A DNA stretch of 64,000 nt from Streptococcus porci DSM 23759 (GTDB taxonomy: Bacteria; Bacillota; Bacilli; Lactobacillales; Streptococcaceae). Positions 1 to 7,818 of this stretch are shown piece after piece. The translations under genes and the position numbers were made by a program. The stretch lies in contig NZ_AUIP01000001.1 in the NCBI RefSeq assembly GCF_000423765.1, positions 186,001 through 250,000 of the forward strand. Reading direction: 5' to 3'. The notes under the pieces were generated by a model. It was not told the origin of the DNA, did not search any database, and saw only the letters and a program-made list of their open reading frames with translations. Numbering within the stretch: position 1 is the stretch's first letter; the number at the start of each line of letters is the position of its first letter.

Positions 1-2228
1 CACATGGCGATAGTTCAATCTATGAAGCTATGGTTCGTATGGCTCAGTGGTGGTCTTATCGTCACATGCTTGTTGATGGGCATGGAAACTTTGGTTCCAT
101 GGATGGAGATGGTGCTGCAGCCCAGCGTTATACTGAGGCGCGGATGTCAAAAATTGCTCTGGAAATGCTACGTGACATCAATAAAAATACCGTTGACTTT
201 CAAGATAACTACGACGGTTCAGAGCGTGAGCCACTAGTTCTCCCAGCACGTTTTCCAAATCTTTTGGTCAATGGCGCGACTGGTATTGCGGTTGGTATGG
301 CGACCAATATTCCACCTCATAATTTGGGGGAATCTATTGATGCTGTGAAATTGGTTATGGACAATCCTGAGGTGACTACACGTGACCTGATGGAAGTCTT
401 ACCTGGTCCTGACTTCCCAACAGGTGCCCTTGTGATGGGGAAATCAGGTATTCATCGTGCCTATGAAACTGGGAAAGGCTCAATCGTCTTACGTTCTCGT
501 ACAGAAATTGAGCTAACTAAGACTGGCCGTGAGCGTATTGTGGTAACGGAGTTCCCTTACGGTGTCAATAAGACAAAGGTGCATGAGCACATTGTCCGTC
601 TTGCTCAGGAAAAACGTATTGAGGGAATTACCGCAGTCCGTGATGAATCTAGCCGTGAAGGGGTTCGTTTTGTTATCGAGGTTCGCCGTGATGCATCAGC
701 TAACGTTATCCTGAATAATCTCTTTAAACTAACTAGCCTACAAACTAACTTCAGTTTCAATATGCTAGCTATTGAGAAGGGAGTTCCAAAAATCCTCTCT
801 CTTCGCCAAATCATCGATAATTACATTGAGCACCAAAAAGAGGTTATTGTTCGTCGTACTCGCTTTGATAAGGAAAAAGCAGAAGCTCGTGCTCACATTT
901 TGGAAGGATTGCTGATTGCTCTCGATCATTTAGATGAGGTCATTGCTATCATCCGAGGCAGTCAGACGGACTCAGAAGCGCAGGCTGAGCTCATGTCACG
1001 TTTTGACTTATCAGAACGTCAAAGTCAGGCCATTCTTGATATGCGCCTGCGCCGTTTGACAGGACTGGAACGTGACAAGATTCAGTCTGAATACGATGAC
1101 TTATTGAACTTGATTGCTGATTTGGCTGATATTTTGGCTAAACCTGAGCGCGTTGTGACTATTATCAAGGAAGAACTTGATGAGACCAAGCGTAAATATG
1201 CGGATGACCGTCGTACTGAACTGATGGTTGGAGAAGTGCTAACACTTGAAGATGAGGACTTGATTGAGGAAGAAGATGTCCTTATCACCCTTTCAAATAA
1301 GGGTTATATCAAGCGTTTGGCTCAGGATGAGTTCCGTGCTCAAAAACGTGGCGGACGTGGTGTACAAGGTACGGGTGTTAATGATGATGACTTTGTTAAG
1401 GACCTGGTATCGACTTCAACCCATGATCATCTCTTCTTCTTTACAAACTTTGGTCGTGTTTATCGTCTCAAGGCATATGAAATTCCAGAATACGGGCGAA
1501 CTGCCAAGGGACTTCCGATTGTTAATTTGTTAAAACTTGATGAGGGTGAAACGATTCAAACAGTCATTAACTTGACCAAGGAAGATTTTCAAGGTAAACA
1601 TTTCTTCTTCACAACTCGACAAGGGATAGTTAAGAGAACTAACGTTGCCGAATTTGCCAACATTCGTCAAAATGGCCTGCGCGCTCTTAATTTGAGAGAG
1701 GAAGATCAGCTGATTAATGTTATTTTGACAAGTGGAGAGGACGATATTATTATCGGTACTAGGACTGGTTATTCTGTCCGATTCCGAGAGGATAGCGTGC
1801 GCGGCATGAGCCGTGTTGCGACTGGCGTTAAAGGAATTACCCTTAGAGATGGAGATATCGTTGTTGCTGCCTCTGCCATTTCTCAAGACCAAGAAGTCCT
1901 AGTCATCACTGAAAAAGGATATGGAAAGCGTACTGCTGCTAGCGAATACCCAACTAAAGGTCGTGGTGGTAAAGGTATCAAGACTGCCAATATCACAGAG
2001 AAAAACGGTCCTCTTGCGGGGCTTCTGACGGTGTCTGGTGATGAGGATATTATGATTATCACTGACACAGGGATCATCATCCGGACTAGTGTTGCCAATA
2101 TTTCACAAACAGGACGTTCAACGCAAGGGGTTAAAGTTATGCGTCTGGCTGATGAGGCTAAGATTGTAACCTTTGCTTTGACTAAATCAGAAGTGGCAGA
2201 AGTTGGTGGTGCTGATGAGGAAGAATAA
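1..2228 (+). CDS. gyrA: DNA gyrase subunit A, 5'-truncated by the window edge
   Basis: Catalytic subunit of the type II topoisomerase that introduces negative supercoils. The gene enters already open; the reading frame begins at base 3 with [15 protein letters not shown], the quinolone-resistance region. The two usual resistance positions read Ser (codon 12-14) and Glu (codon 24-26), which are the susceptible residues. The active-site tyrosine is in QRYTEARM (codon 129-131). The GyrA-box QKRGGRG starts the C-terminal beta-propeller, and the protein ends in an acidic tail (ADEEE). The stop overlaps the start of srtA, suggesting co-transcription. The N-terminal ~80 residues lie outside the window. 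Confidence 0.97.
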   Translation, partial: HGDSSIYEAMVRMAQWWSYRHMLVDGHGNFGSMDGDGAAAQRYTEARMSKIALEMLRDINKNTVDFQDNYDGSEREPLVLPARFPNLLVNGATGIAVGMATNIPPHNLGESIDAVKLVMDNPEVTTRDLMEVLPGPDFPTGALVMGKSGIHRAYETGKGSIVLRSRTEIELTKTGRERIVVTEFPYGVNKTKVHEHIVRLAQEKRIEGITAVRDESSREGVRFVIEVRRDASANVILNNLFKLTSLQTNFSFNMLAIEKGVPKILSLRQIIDNYIEHQKEVIVRRTRFDKEKAEARAHILEGLLIALDHLDEVIAIIRGSQTDSEAQAELMSRFDLSERQSQAILDMRLRRLTGLERDKIQSEYDDLLNLIADLADILAKPERVVTIIKEELDETKRKYADDRRTELMVGEVLTLEDEDLIEEEDVLITLSNKGYIKRLAQDEFRAQKRGGRGVQGTGVNDDDFVKDLVSTSTHDHLFFFTNFGRVYRLKAYEIPEYGRTAKGLPIVNLLKLDEGETIQTVINLTKEDFQGKHFFFTTRQGIVKRTNVAEFANIRQNGLRALNLREEDQLINVILTSGEDDIIIGTRTGYSVRFREDSVRGMSRVATGVKGITLRDGDIVVAASAISQDQEVLVITEKGYGKRTAASEYPTKGRGGKGIKTANITEKNGPLAGLLTVSGDEDIMIITDTGIIIRTSVANISQTGRSTQGVKVMRLADEAKIVTFALTKSEVAEVGGADEEE

Positions 2229-2949
2229 GAAATCCTTTGGCAGATTTTTTCATAATTTGATTATTTTCCTGCTTCTGGTTGCTGGTTTAGCCTTGGTTTT
2301 TAATAAATCTATCCGCAATACCTTGATTGCTTGGAATTCAAATAAGTATCAAGTTTCACAAGTTTCTAAGGAAACGATTAATAAGAATAAGTCTGCAAAA
2401 ACGAGTTTTGATTTCGAGGCAGTTCAGTCGATATCAACAGAATCTATTTTAAAAGCGCAAATGGAAGCGCAAAATCTCCCTGTTATTGGAGGCATTGCCA
2501 TTCCAGATTTAAAAATTAACTTACCAATTTTCAAAGGGCTAGGTAATACAGAACTTTCATACGGTGCAGGAACCATGAAAGAAGATCAGATTATGGGACA
2601 GGGAAATTATACTCTGGCCAGTCACCATGTTTTTGCTATGGTTGGTGCTTCGCAGATGCTCTTTTCTCCGCTAGAAAATGCCAAAAATGGCATGTCCATC
2701 TACCTGACCGATAAAGACAACATCTATACTTATGTGATTACCAGCGTGGAAATCGTAGCTCCAGATTCAATTTATGTGTTAGCAGATCATGAAGGTATCA
2801 GTGAGGTGACCCTAGTGACTTGTACAGATGCCGAGGCAACTCAGCGTACGATTGTCAAGGGTGTTCTCGAAAATCAAACTACTTTCGACGATGCTGATCA
2901 GACTGCAAAAAAAGCCTTTGAACAAAGTTATAACCAAGTTTCTTGGTAA
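2215..2949 (+). CDS. srtA: Class A sortase
   Basis: Membrane transpeptidase that anchors LPXTG surface proteins to the cell wall. An N-terminal basic stretch and one membrane segment (about residues 12-30) are followed by an extracellular sortase domain. The catalytic His is in LASHHVF, the Cys in LVTCTD and the Arg in QRTIVKG. I chose ATG 2215, which overlaps the gyrA stop by 14 bases; an in-frame TTG at 2203 would add four residues. There is no clear Shine-Dalgarno sequence, so translation is probably coupled to gyrA. The position directly behind gyrA and the length (244 aa) fit housekeeping SrtA rather than a pilus sortase. No substrate gene is adjacent. Confidence 0.95.
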   Translation: MRKNKKSFGRFFHNLIIFLLLVAGLALVFNKSIRNTLIAWNSNKYQVSQVSKETINKNKSAKTSFDFEAVQSISTESILKAQMEAQNLPVIGGIAIPDLKINLPIFKGLGNTELSYGAGTMKEDQIMGQGNYTLASHHVFAMVGASQMLFSPLENAKNGMSIYLTDKDNIYTYVITSVEIVAPDSIYVLADHEGISEVTLVTCTDAEATQRTIVKGVLENQTTFDDADQTAKKAFEQSYNQVSW

Positions 2950-2961
2950 ATCATTCGAATT

Positions 2962-2987
2962 GCTCCTTGTAAAAGGAGCTTTTTTAT
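2962..2987 (+). terminator. Terminator after srtA
   Basis: GCTCCTT-gtaa-AAGGAGC hairpin followed by a run of T, 12 bases after the srtA stop. Confidence 0.85.
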
Positions 2988-3032
2988 CTGAATATACTCC
3001 TTTCAGGAAGTGAACATTCTTGTGAAAACCCC

Positions 3033-3061
3033 TTGCAAATTTTCTGAATCAAGTATATAAT
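3033..3061 (+). promoter_or_regulatory. Promoter of the Nramp-type gene
   Basis: TTGCAA (3033-3038), 17-base spacer, TATAAT (3056-3061). A start about 40 bases upstream of the ATG leaves a short leader with an AGGAG ribosome site. Confidence 0.8.
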
Positions 3062-3110
3062 ATTAACACGCTATTCTGAATAGTCAGAAAATTAATTTAG
3101 GAGATGTTTT

Positions 3111-4373
3111 ATGACAGAAAATAAGCAAAACTCAGTCTCAACTTGGCAAACGAAATTAAAAGCTATGGGACCTGGTGTCCTGATGGCCTCAGCCGCAGTA
3201 GGAGGGTCACACATTGTTTCATCGACTCAAGCTGGAGCCCTTTATGGCTGGCAACTAGCAGTCTTAGTGCTATTGATTAACCTTTTTAAATACCCGTTTT
3301 TCCGATTTGGCTCACAATACACAGCAGAAAATGGTAAAAACTTAGTTGAAGGTTATGCAGAGAAAGGAAAACTAAACCTCATTGTTTACTTCTTACTAAA
3401 TGTTTTTTCAGCTATGGTTAATACAGCAGGCGTTGCGATGATCTGTGCAGCTATTATTTCTAACTTTTTCCCTAATTCACTTGGACTAAATGCGTCTCAG
3501 TGGACAGCTATCATTATTGTTGTTGTTTGGGGGATGCTTTTACTTGGAGGCTACAAGTTCCTCGATGGTTTATCTAAGTGGATTATGATTTCTTTGACAA
3601 TCGCAACTGTAACAGCAGTTGTTGTTGCTCTCTTCCAGCACCGTGAATACGCTCCTGATTTTGTTGTTACCTCACCTTGGCAAATGGCTTCGCTTCCATT
3701 CCTAGTGTCTCTGATGGGCTGGATGCCAGCACCTATCGAAATCTCAACCATCACTTCCCTTTGGTCAGTAGAAAAAAGTAAGGAAGTTGACTTCAACGAA
3801 GATGATGCGACATTTGACTTCAACGTTGGTTATATCGGAACAGCGATCCTTGCATTGATTTTCCTAGCCCTTGGAGCCCTAATTCAATACGGAAATGGTG
3901 AACCTGTACAGGGAGCATCAGCAGCCTACATTGCGCAGTTTGTACAAATGTATGCTTCTGTATTGGGGGATTGGTCAAAACTTCTCATCACATTTATTGC
4001 CTTTCTCTGTATGTTTGGTACCGTGATTACAGTTGTTGATGGTTATTCACGCGCCAATAATGAAGCCCTACGTTTGTTGATGGGACGAGAAAAAGCTTCC
4101 CAAAAGGTTCTGACAGTTTGGATGACTTTAACCTCTCTTGCGGGTATTATCATTGCCTTTGCTTTTGCAGGTTCGGTTGCAACCATGCTTCGTTTTGCAA
4201 TGGTGGGCTCTTTTATCACAACACCGTTCTTTGCCTATCTAAACTATAAATTGGTTGATAATGAGAAGCACCATATTGCTCCTTGGTTGAAATACCTTTC
4301 ATGGGCAGGTCTTATCTATCTTTTTGGATTTGCTATCTTCTTTGTCTATGCTTGGTTTACAGGAGCAATCTAA
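3111..4373 (+). CDS. Nramp/SLC11-superfamily transporter with non-canonical binding motifs
   Basis: Integral membrane protein of 420 aa with about 11 hydrophobic segments. It starts with the Nramp-typical GPGVLMA, and later has QAGALYGW as in SLC11 proteins. The canonical metal-binding DPGN of helix 1 is replaced by a VGGSH-containing segment (about residues 31-35), and the helix-6 MPH motif is replaced by GWMPAPIEIS. It is therefore a member of the divergent Nramp branch whose substrate cannot be assumed to be Mn2+ or Fe2+. The gene is monocistronic, with its own strong promoter and terminator. ATG 3111 is preceded by AGGAG. The family call is firm; the substrate is unknown. Confidence 0.85.
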   Translation: MTENKQNSVSTWQTKLKAMGPGVLMASAAVGGSHIVSSTQAGALYGWQLAVLVLLINLFKYPFFRFGSQYTAENGKNLVEGYAEKGKLNLIVYFLLNVFSAMVNTAGVAMICAAIISNFFPNSLGLNASQWTAIIIVVVWGMLLLGGYKFLDGLSKWIMISLTIATVTAVVVALFQHREYAPDFVVTSPWQMASLPFLVSLMGWMPAPIEISTITSLWSVEKSKEVDFNEDDATFDFNVGYIGTAILALIFLALGALIQYGNGEPVQGASAAYIAQFVQMYASVLGDWSKLLITFIAFLCMFGTVITVVDGYSRANNEALRLLMGREKASQKVLTVWMTLTSLAGIIIAFAFAGSVATMLRFAMVGSFITTPFFAYLNYKLVDNEKHHIAPWLKYLSWAGLIYLFGFAIFFVYAWFTGAI

Positions 4374-4380
4374 TACCACA

Positions 4381-4405
4381 AAAGCCTCCTTTTGGGAGGC
4401 TTTTT
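4381..4405 (+). terminator. Terminator of the Nramp-type gene
   Basis: AAAGCCTCC-ttttg-GGAGGCTTT hairpin with a T tail. Confidence 0.85.
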
Positions 4406-4427
4406 GATATGCAAAATACAAATAGTA

Positions 4428-4459
4428 AAACCGCTGAAACAACAGGTTTCATGCGGTTT
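4428..4459 (-). terminator. Displaced guaA terminator (inferred)
   Basis: AAACCGCTGAAAC and GTTTCATGCGGTTT form a strong hairpin. Read on the minus strand it ends in a T-rich tail (GGTTTTACTATTT). It lies just outside the left island end, where sequence downstream of guaA would sit before integration. I infer it was the native guaA terminator, now about 9 kb away. Confidence 0.6.
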
Positions 4460-4478
4460 GTTGAGTAACTTATTCTAT

Positions 4479-4488
4479 TCCCACTCAA
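4479..4488. repeat. Left attachment core of the guaA island
   Basis: TCCCACTCAA, identical to the last coding bases of guaA at 13425-13434 (same orientation). The flanks are only partly similar (tatTCCCACTCAAtaa versus tacTCCCACTCAAccg). Marks the left island junction. Confidence 0.65.
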
Positions 4489-4540
4489 TAATTAAAAAAT
4501 AGCACAAGTAATAGATTTATCAATAGCTAATAATGAATGT

Positions 4541-4560
4541 GGCAGGGAAATAGGCAGGGA
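4541..4560 (+). repeat. Left arm-type integrase repeat
   Basis: Two GGCAGGGA units in tandem. The 20-base block matches 13311-13330 at 19 of 20 positions. The place just inside both ends and the direct orientation suggest integrase arm or excision-factor binding sites. Confidence 0.65.
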
Positions 4561-4587
4561 TATTTTAAGAATAGAAAGTGAGGCTCT

Positions 4588-4896
4588 ATGAACCAAAAAA
4601 CAATAGTTATAAATTATTTATCTAAATATATAAAAGGGGAGATTCAAATTGAAGAAATTAGCAATGAGAGTAATGTTTTTGACTTTATAGAGTTAGATGT
4701 AGATTTACTTCCTAGTGAGTATCTCAATCTTTTTCTAGAGAAGAGGGTTAAAGTAGATGGTTACATGTATGGCCTATTCTATATCTACTTTATAAGTTCA
4801 CTAGATGCTACTCAAACAGGCATTCTGGTTGGAATAGTAAAAGAACATCTGTTACTAGAATATAAATTTTTACAGAAAGGGAAAGAAGATGTTTAG
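4588..4896 (+). CDS. Uncharacterised island protein, paralogue A of a duplicated cassette
   Basis: 102-aa acidic protein with no recognised domain. Its middle and C-terminal part (from about residue 26) aligns with the protein at 6841-7122: shared ELDxxLLPxxY, VxVxxYxY, YxI and a C-terminal ExxLxxY pattern. The upstream sequence GAAAGTGA-N6-ATGAACCA is also shared with that gene, at the same spacing, although it is a poor ribosome site. The stop overlaps the start of the tiny ORF at 4889, as expected for translational coupling. Function unknown. Confidence 0.7.
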   Translation: MNQKTIVINYLSKYIKGEIQIEEISNESNVFDFIELDVDLLPSEYLNLFLEKRVKVDGYMYGLFYIYFISSLDATQTGILVGIVKEHLLLEYKFLQKGKEDV

Positions 4897-4969
4897 TCTG
4901 ACATTGGTTCTAGAAGTGATAGCATTAATTGCTAAGTCTGTTTCAAACGAATTAAAGAAAAAGAAATAA
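4889..4969 (+). CDS. 26-aa hydrophobic peptide (cassette A)
   Basis: The short ORF overlaps the previous gene by 8 bases. It encodes MFSLTLVLEVIALIAKSV followed by SNEL and a KKKK tail: one hydrophobic helix with a basic end. The second cassette has a peptide with the same pattern (MF, L, L-x-V-I, I, S, NE) at 7135. Two independent copies in the same relative position argue that it is translated. The architecture resembles small membrane toxins or membrane-anchored peptides, but no family is recognised. Confidence 0.5.
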   Translation: MFSLTLVLEVIALIAKSVSNELKKKK

Positions 4970-5064
4970 AACGTCTAAAATAAGTGTATCTATAATTGAC
5001 AATGATAAGCTAAGTAAGTTATCTATCAGAATTGTAAAAAATACATGACAAAAAAGGAGGACAG

Positions 5065-5664
5065 ATGAAAATAGGATATATAAGAGCATCTACTAAAGAC
5101 CAAAACTTAGCTAGACAAATTGAAATGATGAAACAAGTCTGTGCCGATAAAGTTTTTAGTGAAAAAGTCAGTGGTAAAGATATGAATCGTAAGGAATTAA
5201 AGAATCTATTGAAATTTGCGAGAGAAGGTGACGAAATTATAGTAGCTTCTCTTGATAGACTAGGTAGAGATTACCAAGACATAAAAGAAATTGTTAGACG
5301 ATTACAGCAAAGGTGTATCAAGTTAACTATACTAGATGCGCCTTTTTTAAATTTCAATACAGGTAATAATACACTTGATACAGCAATGTTTGATATGTTT
5401 CTATCATTATTAGGATATATAGCACAAAATGAGCGTGAAAAAATCTTAGAAAGACAGCGCCAAGGAATCCAATTAGCTAAACAGCGTGGAGTTTATAAGG
5501 GACGCCCCATACAGTATCATGAAAATGCTAAAAATGCTAAGGACAGACTAATCTATCATAATATTAAGCGAATGCTTGAAGAAGGACTACCAGTTACACA
5601 AATAGCTAAAGAGAACGGTATATCAAGGCAGACAGTCTATATTATACAGAAAAGAATGAGATAA
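5065..5664 (+). CDS. Serine recombinase, resolvase/invertase family
   Basis: 199-aa site-specific recombinase. The catalytic domain starts MKIGYIRASTKDQN (Ser10 nucleophile) and includes the SLDRLGR and ERQRQGI motifs. The C-terminus has a helix-turn-helix (VTQIAKENGISRQTVY, about residues 175-190). Size and layout match Tn3-type resolvases and DNA invertases. GGAGG sits just before ATG 5065. No inverted gene segment is evident nearby, so multimer resolution of a circular form is more likely than inversion; that is inference. The 95 bases upstream are AT-rich with short inverted repeats (GATAA...TTATC) and could hold its recombination site. Confidence 0.9.
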   Translation: MKIGYIRASTKDQNLARQIEMMKQVCADKVFSEKVSGKDMNRKELKNLLKFAREGDEIIVASLDRLGRDYQDIKEIVRRLQQRCIKLTILDAPFLNFNTGNNTLDTAMFDMFLSLLGYIAQNEREKILERQRQGIQLAKQRGVYKGRPIQYHENAKNAKDRLIYHNIKRMLEEGLPVTQIAKENGISRQTVYIIQKRMR

Positions 5665-5777
5665 AGAGAAATACTTAATGACAAATATCAGACTTTTATG
5701 AAACCTTTGTCTAGGTCATTATACTATTGATTTGTCTTAGAAAGGATAGTTTAATTTAGATATAGGAGAAATCAAGA

Positions 5778-6047
5778 ATGGCATTAGAAGAGACAAAACC
5801 TGATGACTGGAGTAAACTTTATATGGAGTTAGCTATATTAATAGGGAAAGAAAATGCTTTTCGTCTATACACTCATTACAAAGGAGCTTATATTAGTTTC
5901 CCCATGAGATTATTATCAAAGGAGGGGCTACAAAGAATAGTATCTTCCGAGTATGACGGAAGTAATTCAAGAGACATTGCAAAGAAGTATGGCTATTCTA
6001 CTAGGCATATTAATAGAGTTATACAAGAAGTAAATCATAGAAAATAA
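5778..6047 (+). CDS. Mor/MarR-like transcription activator
   Basis: 89-aa protein resembling the phage Mu Mor activator family: W-x-x-L-x-x-E-L-A-x-x-I-G near the N-terminus, a YISFPMRL segment, and a C-terminal helix-turn-helix (SRDIAKKYGYSTRHINRV, about residues 66-83). GGAG precedes the ATG at 5778. Mor proteins activate middle or late promoters of Mu-like phages, and similar proteins occur on integrative elements. Here it lies between the recombinase and the zinc-ribbon gene and may control the island. Target promoters are not identifiable from sequence. Confidence 0.7.
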   Translation: MALEETKPDDWSKLYMELAILIGKENAFRLYTHYKGAYISFPMRLLSKEGLQRIVSSEYDGSNSRDIAKKYGYSTRHINRVIQEVNHRK

Positions 6048-6065
6048 AAATGGAGCGTGAAAAAG

Positions 6066-6770
6066 ATGTTTTGTAAAACATGTGGTAAAGAAGTAAATAA
6101 AAATGCTGAATACTGTTTAAGTTGTGGCGTAAACCCACAACATGGAAATGCATACTGTTATAATTGTGGGGTAACTACTAATCCTGAACAAGAAATTTGT
6201 ATTTCATGTGGGGTAAATCTCAGAAAAAATATAGTAAATAGCTCAGATATTAACAATTTGCCTAAATCTTTTTGTAGAAGTTGTGGTAATGAAGTAAATG
6301 AAAAAGCTGAAATTTGTACGAATTGTGGTATAAAACCATTAAATGGCGAAAATTATTGTCAAAATTGTGGTGCACATACAAGAGTTGGTCAAGAGATTTG
6401 TACATCATGTGGCTTTAGACTAAAGCAAACGCAGTTTAATCAAAATTTTCAATCTACAAGGGGTAATTTTTCATTTGAAAATTATTCTACTTACTACCAA
6501 GAAGAATTTACTAAAATACAAAACTCCAATGAAGAGTATCAAGGAAAATTTAACTGGGCTACCTTTTTTATTCTACCAATATGGTTTTTCTCAAAAGGAA
6601 TGATACCGATGGCAATTGCGAGTTTTGTAATTTGGCTTATTCCATATGGTGGTCTTATTGCTGGTGCATTAATAGCGCGCAAAGCAAATTATTTACTTTA
6701 TAGAAAAGAAAAATACGGAGAAGATCTGCCAAACGATTGGATGATTTTCTTTAACTTTAGCAAAAAATAG
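6066..6770 (+). CDS. Membrane protein with four zinc ribbons
   Basis: The N-terminal half holds four zinc-ribbon units, each a pair of CxxC knuckles (FCKTCG...YCLSCG, YCYNCG...ICISCG, FCRSCG...ICTNCG, YCQNCG...ICTSCG). Units 1-2 and 3-4 are clearly a duplicated pair. A linker leads to a C-terminal membrane region (FNWATFFILPIWFF, then FVIWLIPYGGLIAGALIA) as in DUF2628-type zinc-ribbon proteins. I chose ATG 6066, 10 bases after GGAG; the GTG at 6057 is too close to it. A terminator follows. No enzymatic motif; role unknown. Confidence 0.75.
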   Translation: MFCKTCGKEVNKNAEYCLSCGVNPQHGNAYCYNCGVTTNPEQEICISCGVNLRKNIVNSSDINNLPKSFCRSCGNEVNEKAEICTNCGIKPLNGENYCQNCGAHTRVGQEICTSCGFRLKQTQFNQNFQSTRGNFSFENYSTYYQEEFTKIQNSNEEYQGKFNWATFFILPIWFFSKGMIPMAIASFVIWLIPYGGLIAGALIARKANYLLYRKEKYGEDLPNDWMIFFNFSKK

Positions 6771-6778
6771 CAATCTTT

Positions 6779-6810
6779 AAAAGAACACCGAACTTGTACG
6801 GTGTTCTTTT
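6779..6810 (+). terminator. Terminator after the zinc-ribbon gene
   Basis: Perfect 12-base arms (AAAAGAACACCG / CGGTGTTCTTTT) with an 8-base loop. Separates the first cassette group from the second. Confidence 0.85.
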
Positions 6811-6840
6811 ATTGTTAGTTAACGTTGAAAGTGAATGCAA

Positions 6841-7122
6841 ATGAACCATAGAGAATTAATAGAAAAACTAAAATATACTAAACATTTTTTAATAGATTAT
6901 AATAAAATAGCCTACGAGAGTCATGAGCTATCTGTGTCTGAGTTAGATACTGAGCTTTTACCAGCTAATTATAAAGAGGTACTTACAGATAGTTCCGTAA
7001 GAGTCTATTATTATGCCTACGAAGAATTGATTGTGTATGTTATTACTAACATAAAAACCGATATACCACTTCTAACTGGGTTGTTGATTGAAAACAAACT
7101 TCAAGCATATATTATTGAATAG
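6841..7122 (+). CDS. Uncharacterised island protein, paralogue B of a duplicated cassette
   Basis: 93-aa protein related to the product of 4588-4896 (shared ELDxxLLPxxY, VxVxxYxY, YxI and C-terminal Y-rich segment). ATG 6841 is preferred over ATG 6835 because it aligns with the paralogue start and conserves the upstream GAAAGTGA at identical spacing. It is followed at once by a strong AGGAGGG serving the 41-aa ORF at 7135. No known domain. Confidence 0.7.
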   Translation: MNHRELIEKLKYTKHFLIDYNKIAYESHELSVSELDTELLPANYKEVLTDSSVRVYYYAYEELIVYVITNIKTDIPLLTGLLIENKLQAYIIE

Positions 7123-7134
7123 GAGGGATTAGAT

Positions 7135-7260
7135 TTGTTCTTGGAACAATTATGCTTAGATGTAATTATTGTAATTGTATCTTCTTGTTTAAATGAGATT
7201 CAACAAGCTAGAAACGAACAGAGAAAGGAGTATTATGGCAAAAAAACAGTCAAGCGTTGA
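7135..7260 (+). CDS. 41-aa hydrophobic peptide (cassette B), TTG start
   Basis: AGGAGGG at 7121-7127, 7 bases before TTG 7135, is a near-ideal ribosome site. The product begins with a hydrophobic helix (LCLDVIIVIVSSCL) then NEIQQ and a basic tail ending in KKTVKR. It matches the 26-aa peptide at 4889 at its N-terminus (MF, V-I, I, S, NE). The end overlaps the DUF1643 gene start by 26 bases in another frame. No function is known. Confidence 0.55.
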   Translation: MFLEQLCLDVIIVIVSSCLNEIQQARNEQRKEYYGKKTVKR

Positions 7261-7747
7261 TATCAAGATAGAAATCATTGAGTCTAGTAATAAACAACAT
7301 CGCTACGTTCTTAGTAAACAATGGAATAGTAATAAGCCTATGGTTACTGTTCTAACTCTCTACCCTAGCTCCAGTGATTTGGTAGGTGATGACATGACAA
7401 TGATGTTAATTACTAAAAATGTCTATAAGTTGGGATATGGTGGCTTTTATAGTGTAAATCTATTTTCCAAGTATGATATTGATAAGAAAAATTACAGAAA
7501 GGCAACGAATGTAGATAATGACTATCATATAGTAGAATGCGTCAAACAATCTAGCGAGGTAATAGTTGCTTGCGGTTCGTTACCATTTAAAAATAAACAA
7601 GTTGCTAAACGAATGCTTGAAATCAACCGAATATTAGAGGAAAATCAACTAAATCAGAAAGTAAGATACTTGACAGACGAATACCAAGAAATAAATTTCC
7701 ATCCATTAGCCAGTCAGGTGAGAAAAAGTTGGTCTTTAAGATACTGA
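7235..7747 (+). CDS. DUF1643 domain protein
   Basis: 170-aa protein with the DUF1643 pattern: an N-terminal RYVLSKQW segment, the LTLYPSSSD region (usually MLNPSxAD), a GGFYSVNLFSKYD segment, and a C-terminal ...HPLASQ...SW. The DUF has no established biochemical function and is frequent on mobile elements. Start ATG 7235 follows AAAGGAG at good spacing; an upstream in-frame ATG at 7193 has no ribosome site. The gene overlaps the tiny ORF before it and is probably co-transcribed with cassette B. Confidence 0.8.
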   Translation: MAKKQSSVDIKIEIIESSNKQHRYVLSKQWNSNKPMVTVLTLYPSSSDLVGDDMTMMLITKNVYKLGYGGFYSVNLFSKYDIDKKNYRKATNVDNDYHIVECVKQSSEVIVACGSLPFKNKQVAKRMLEINRILEENQLNQKVRYLTDEYQEINFHPLASQVRKSWSLRY

Positions 7748-7769
7748 GCTATTTTTCTTAATCAAAAAT

Positions 7770-7778
7770 TGTTATAAT
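7770..7778 (+). promoter_or_regulatory. Extended -10 promoter of the orphan gene
   Basis: TGTTATAAT (extended -10), no convincing -35. Gives a leader of about 35 bases before the ATG at 7819 with AAAGGAG. Confidence 0.65.
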
Positions 7779-7818
7779 TATAAGGTATGAATCACAGATT
7801 TAAAGGAGTATTTTAACA

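Noticed and set aside
1082-2098. Long antisense ORFs opposite gyrA
   Set aside because: Codon-shadow frames of a conserved gene; Ser/Arg-rich, no ribosome sites.
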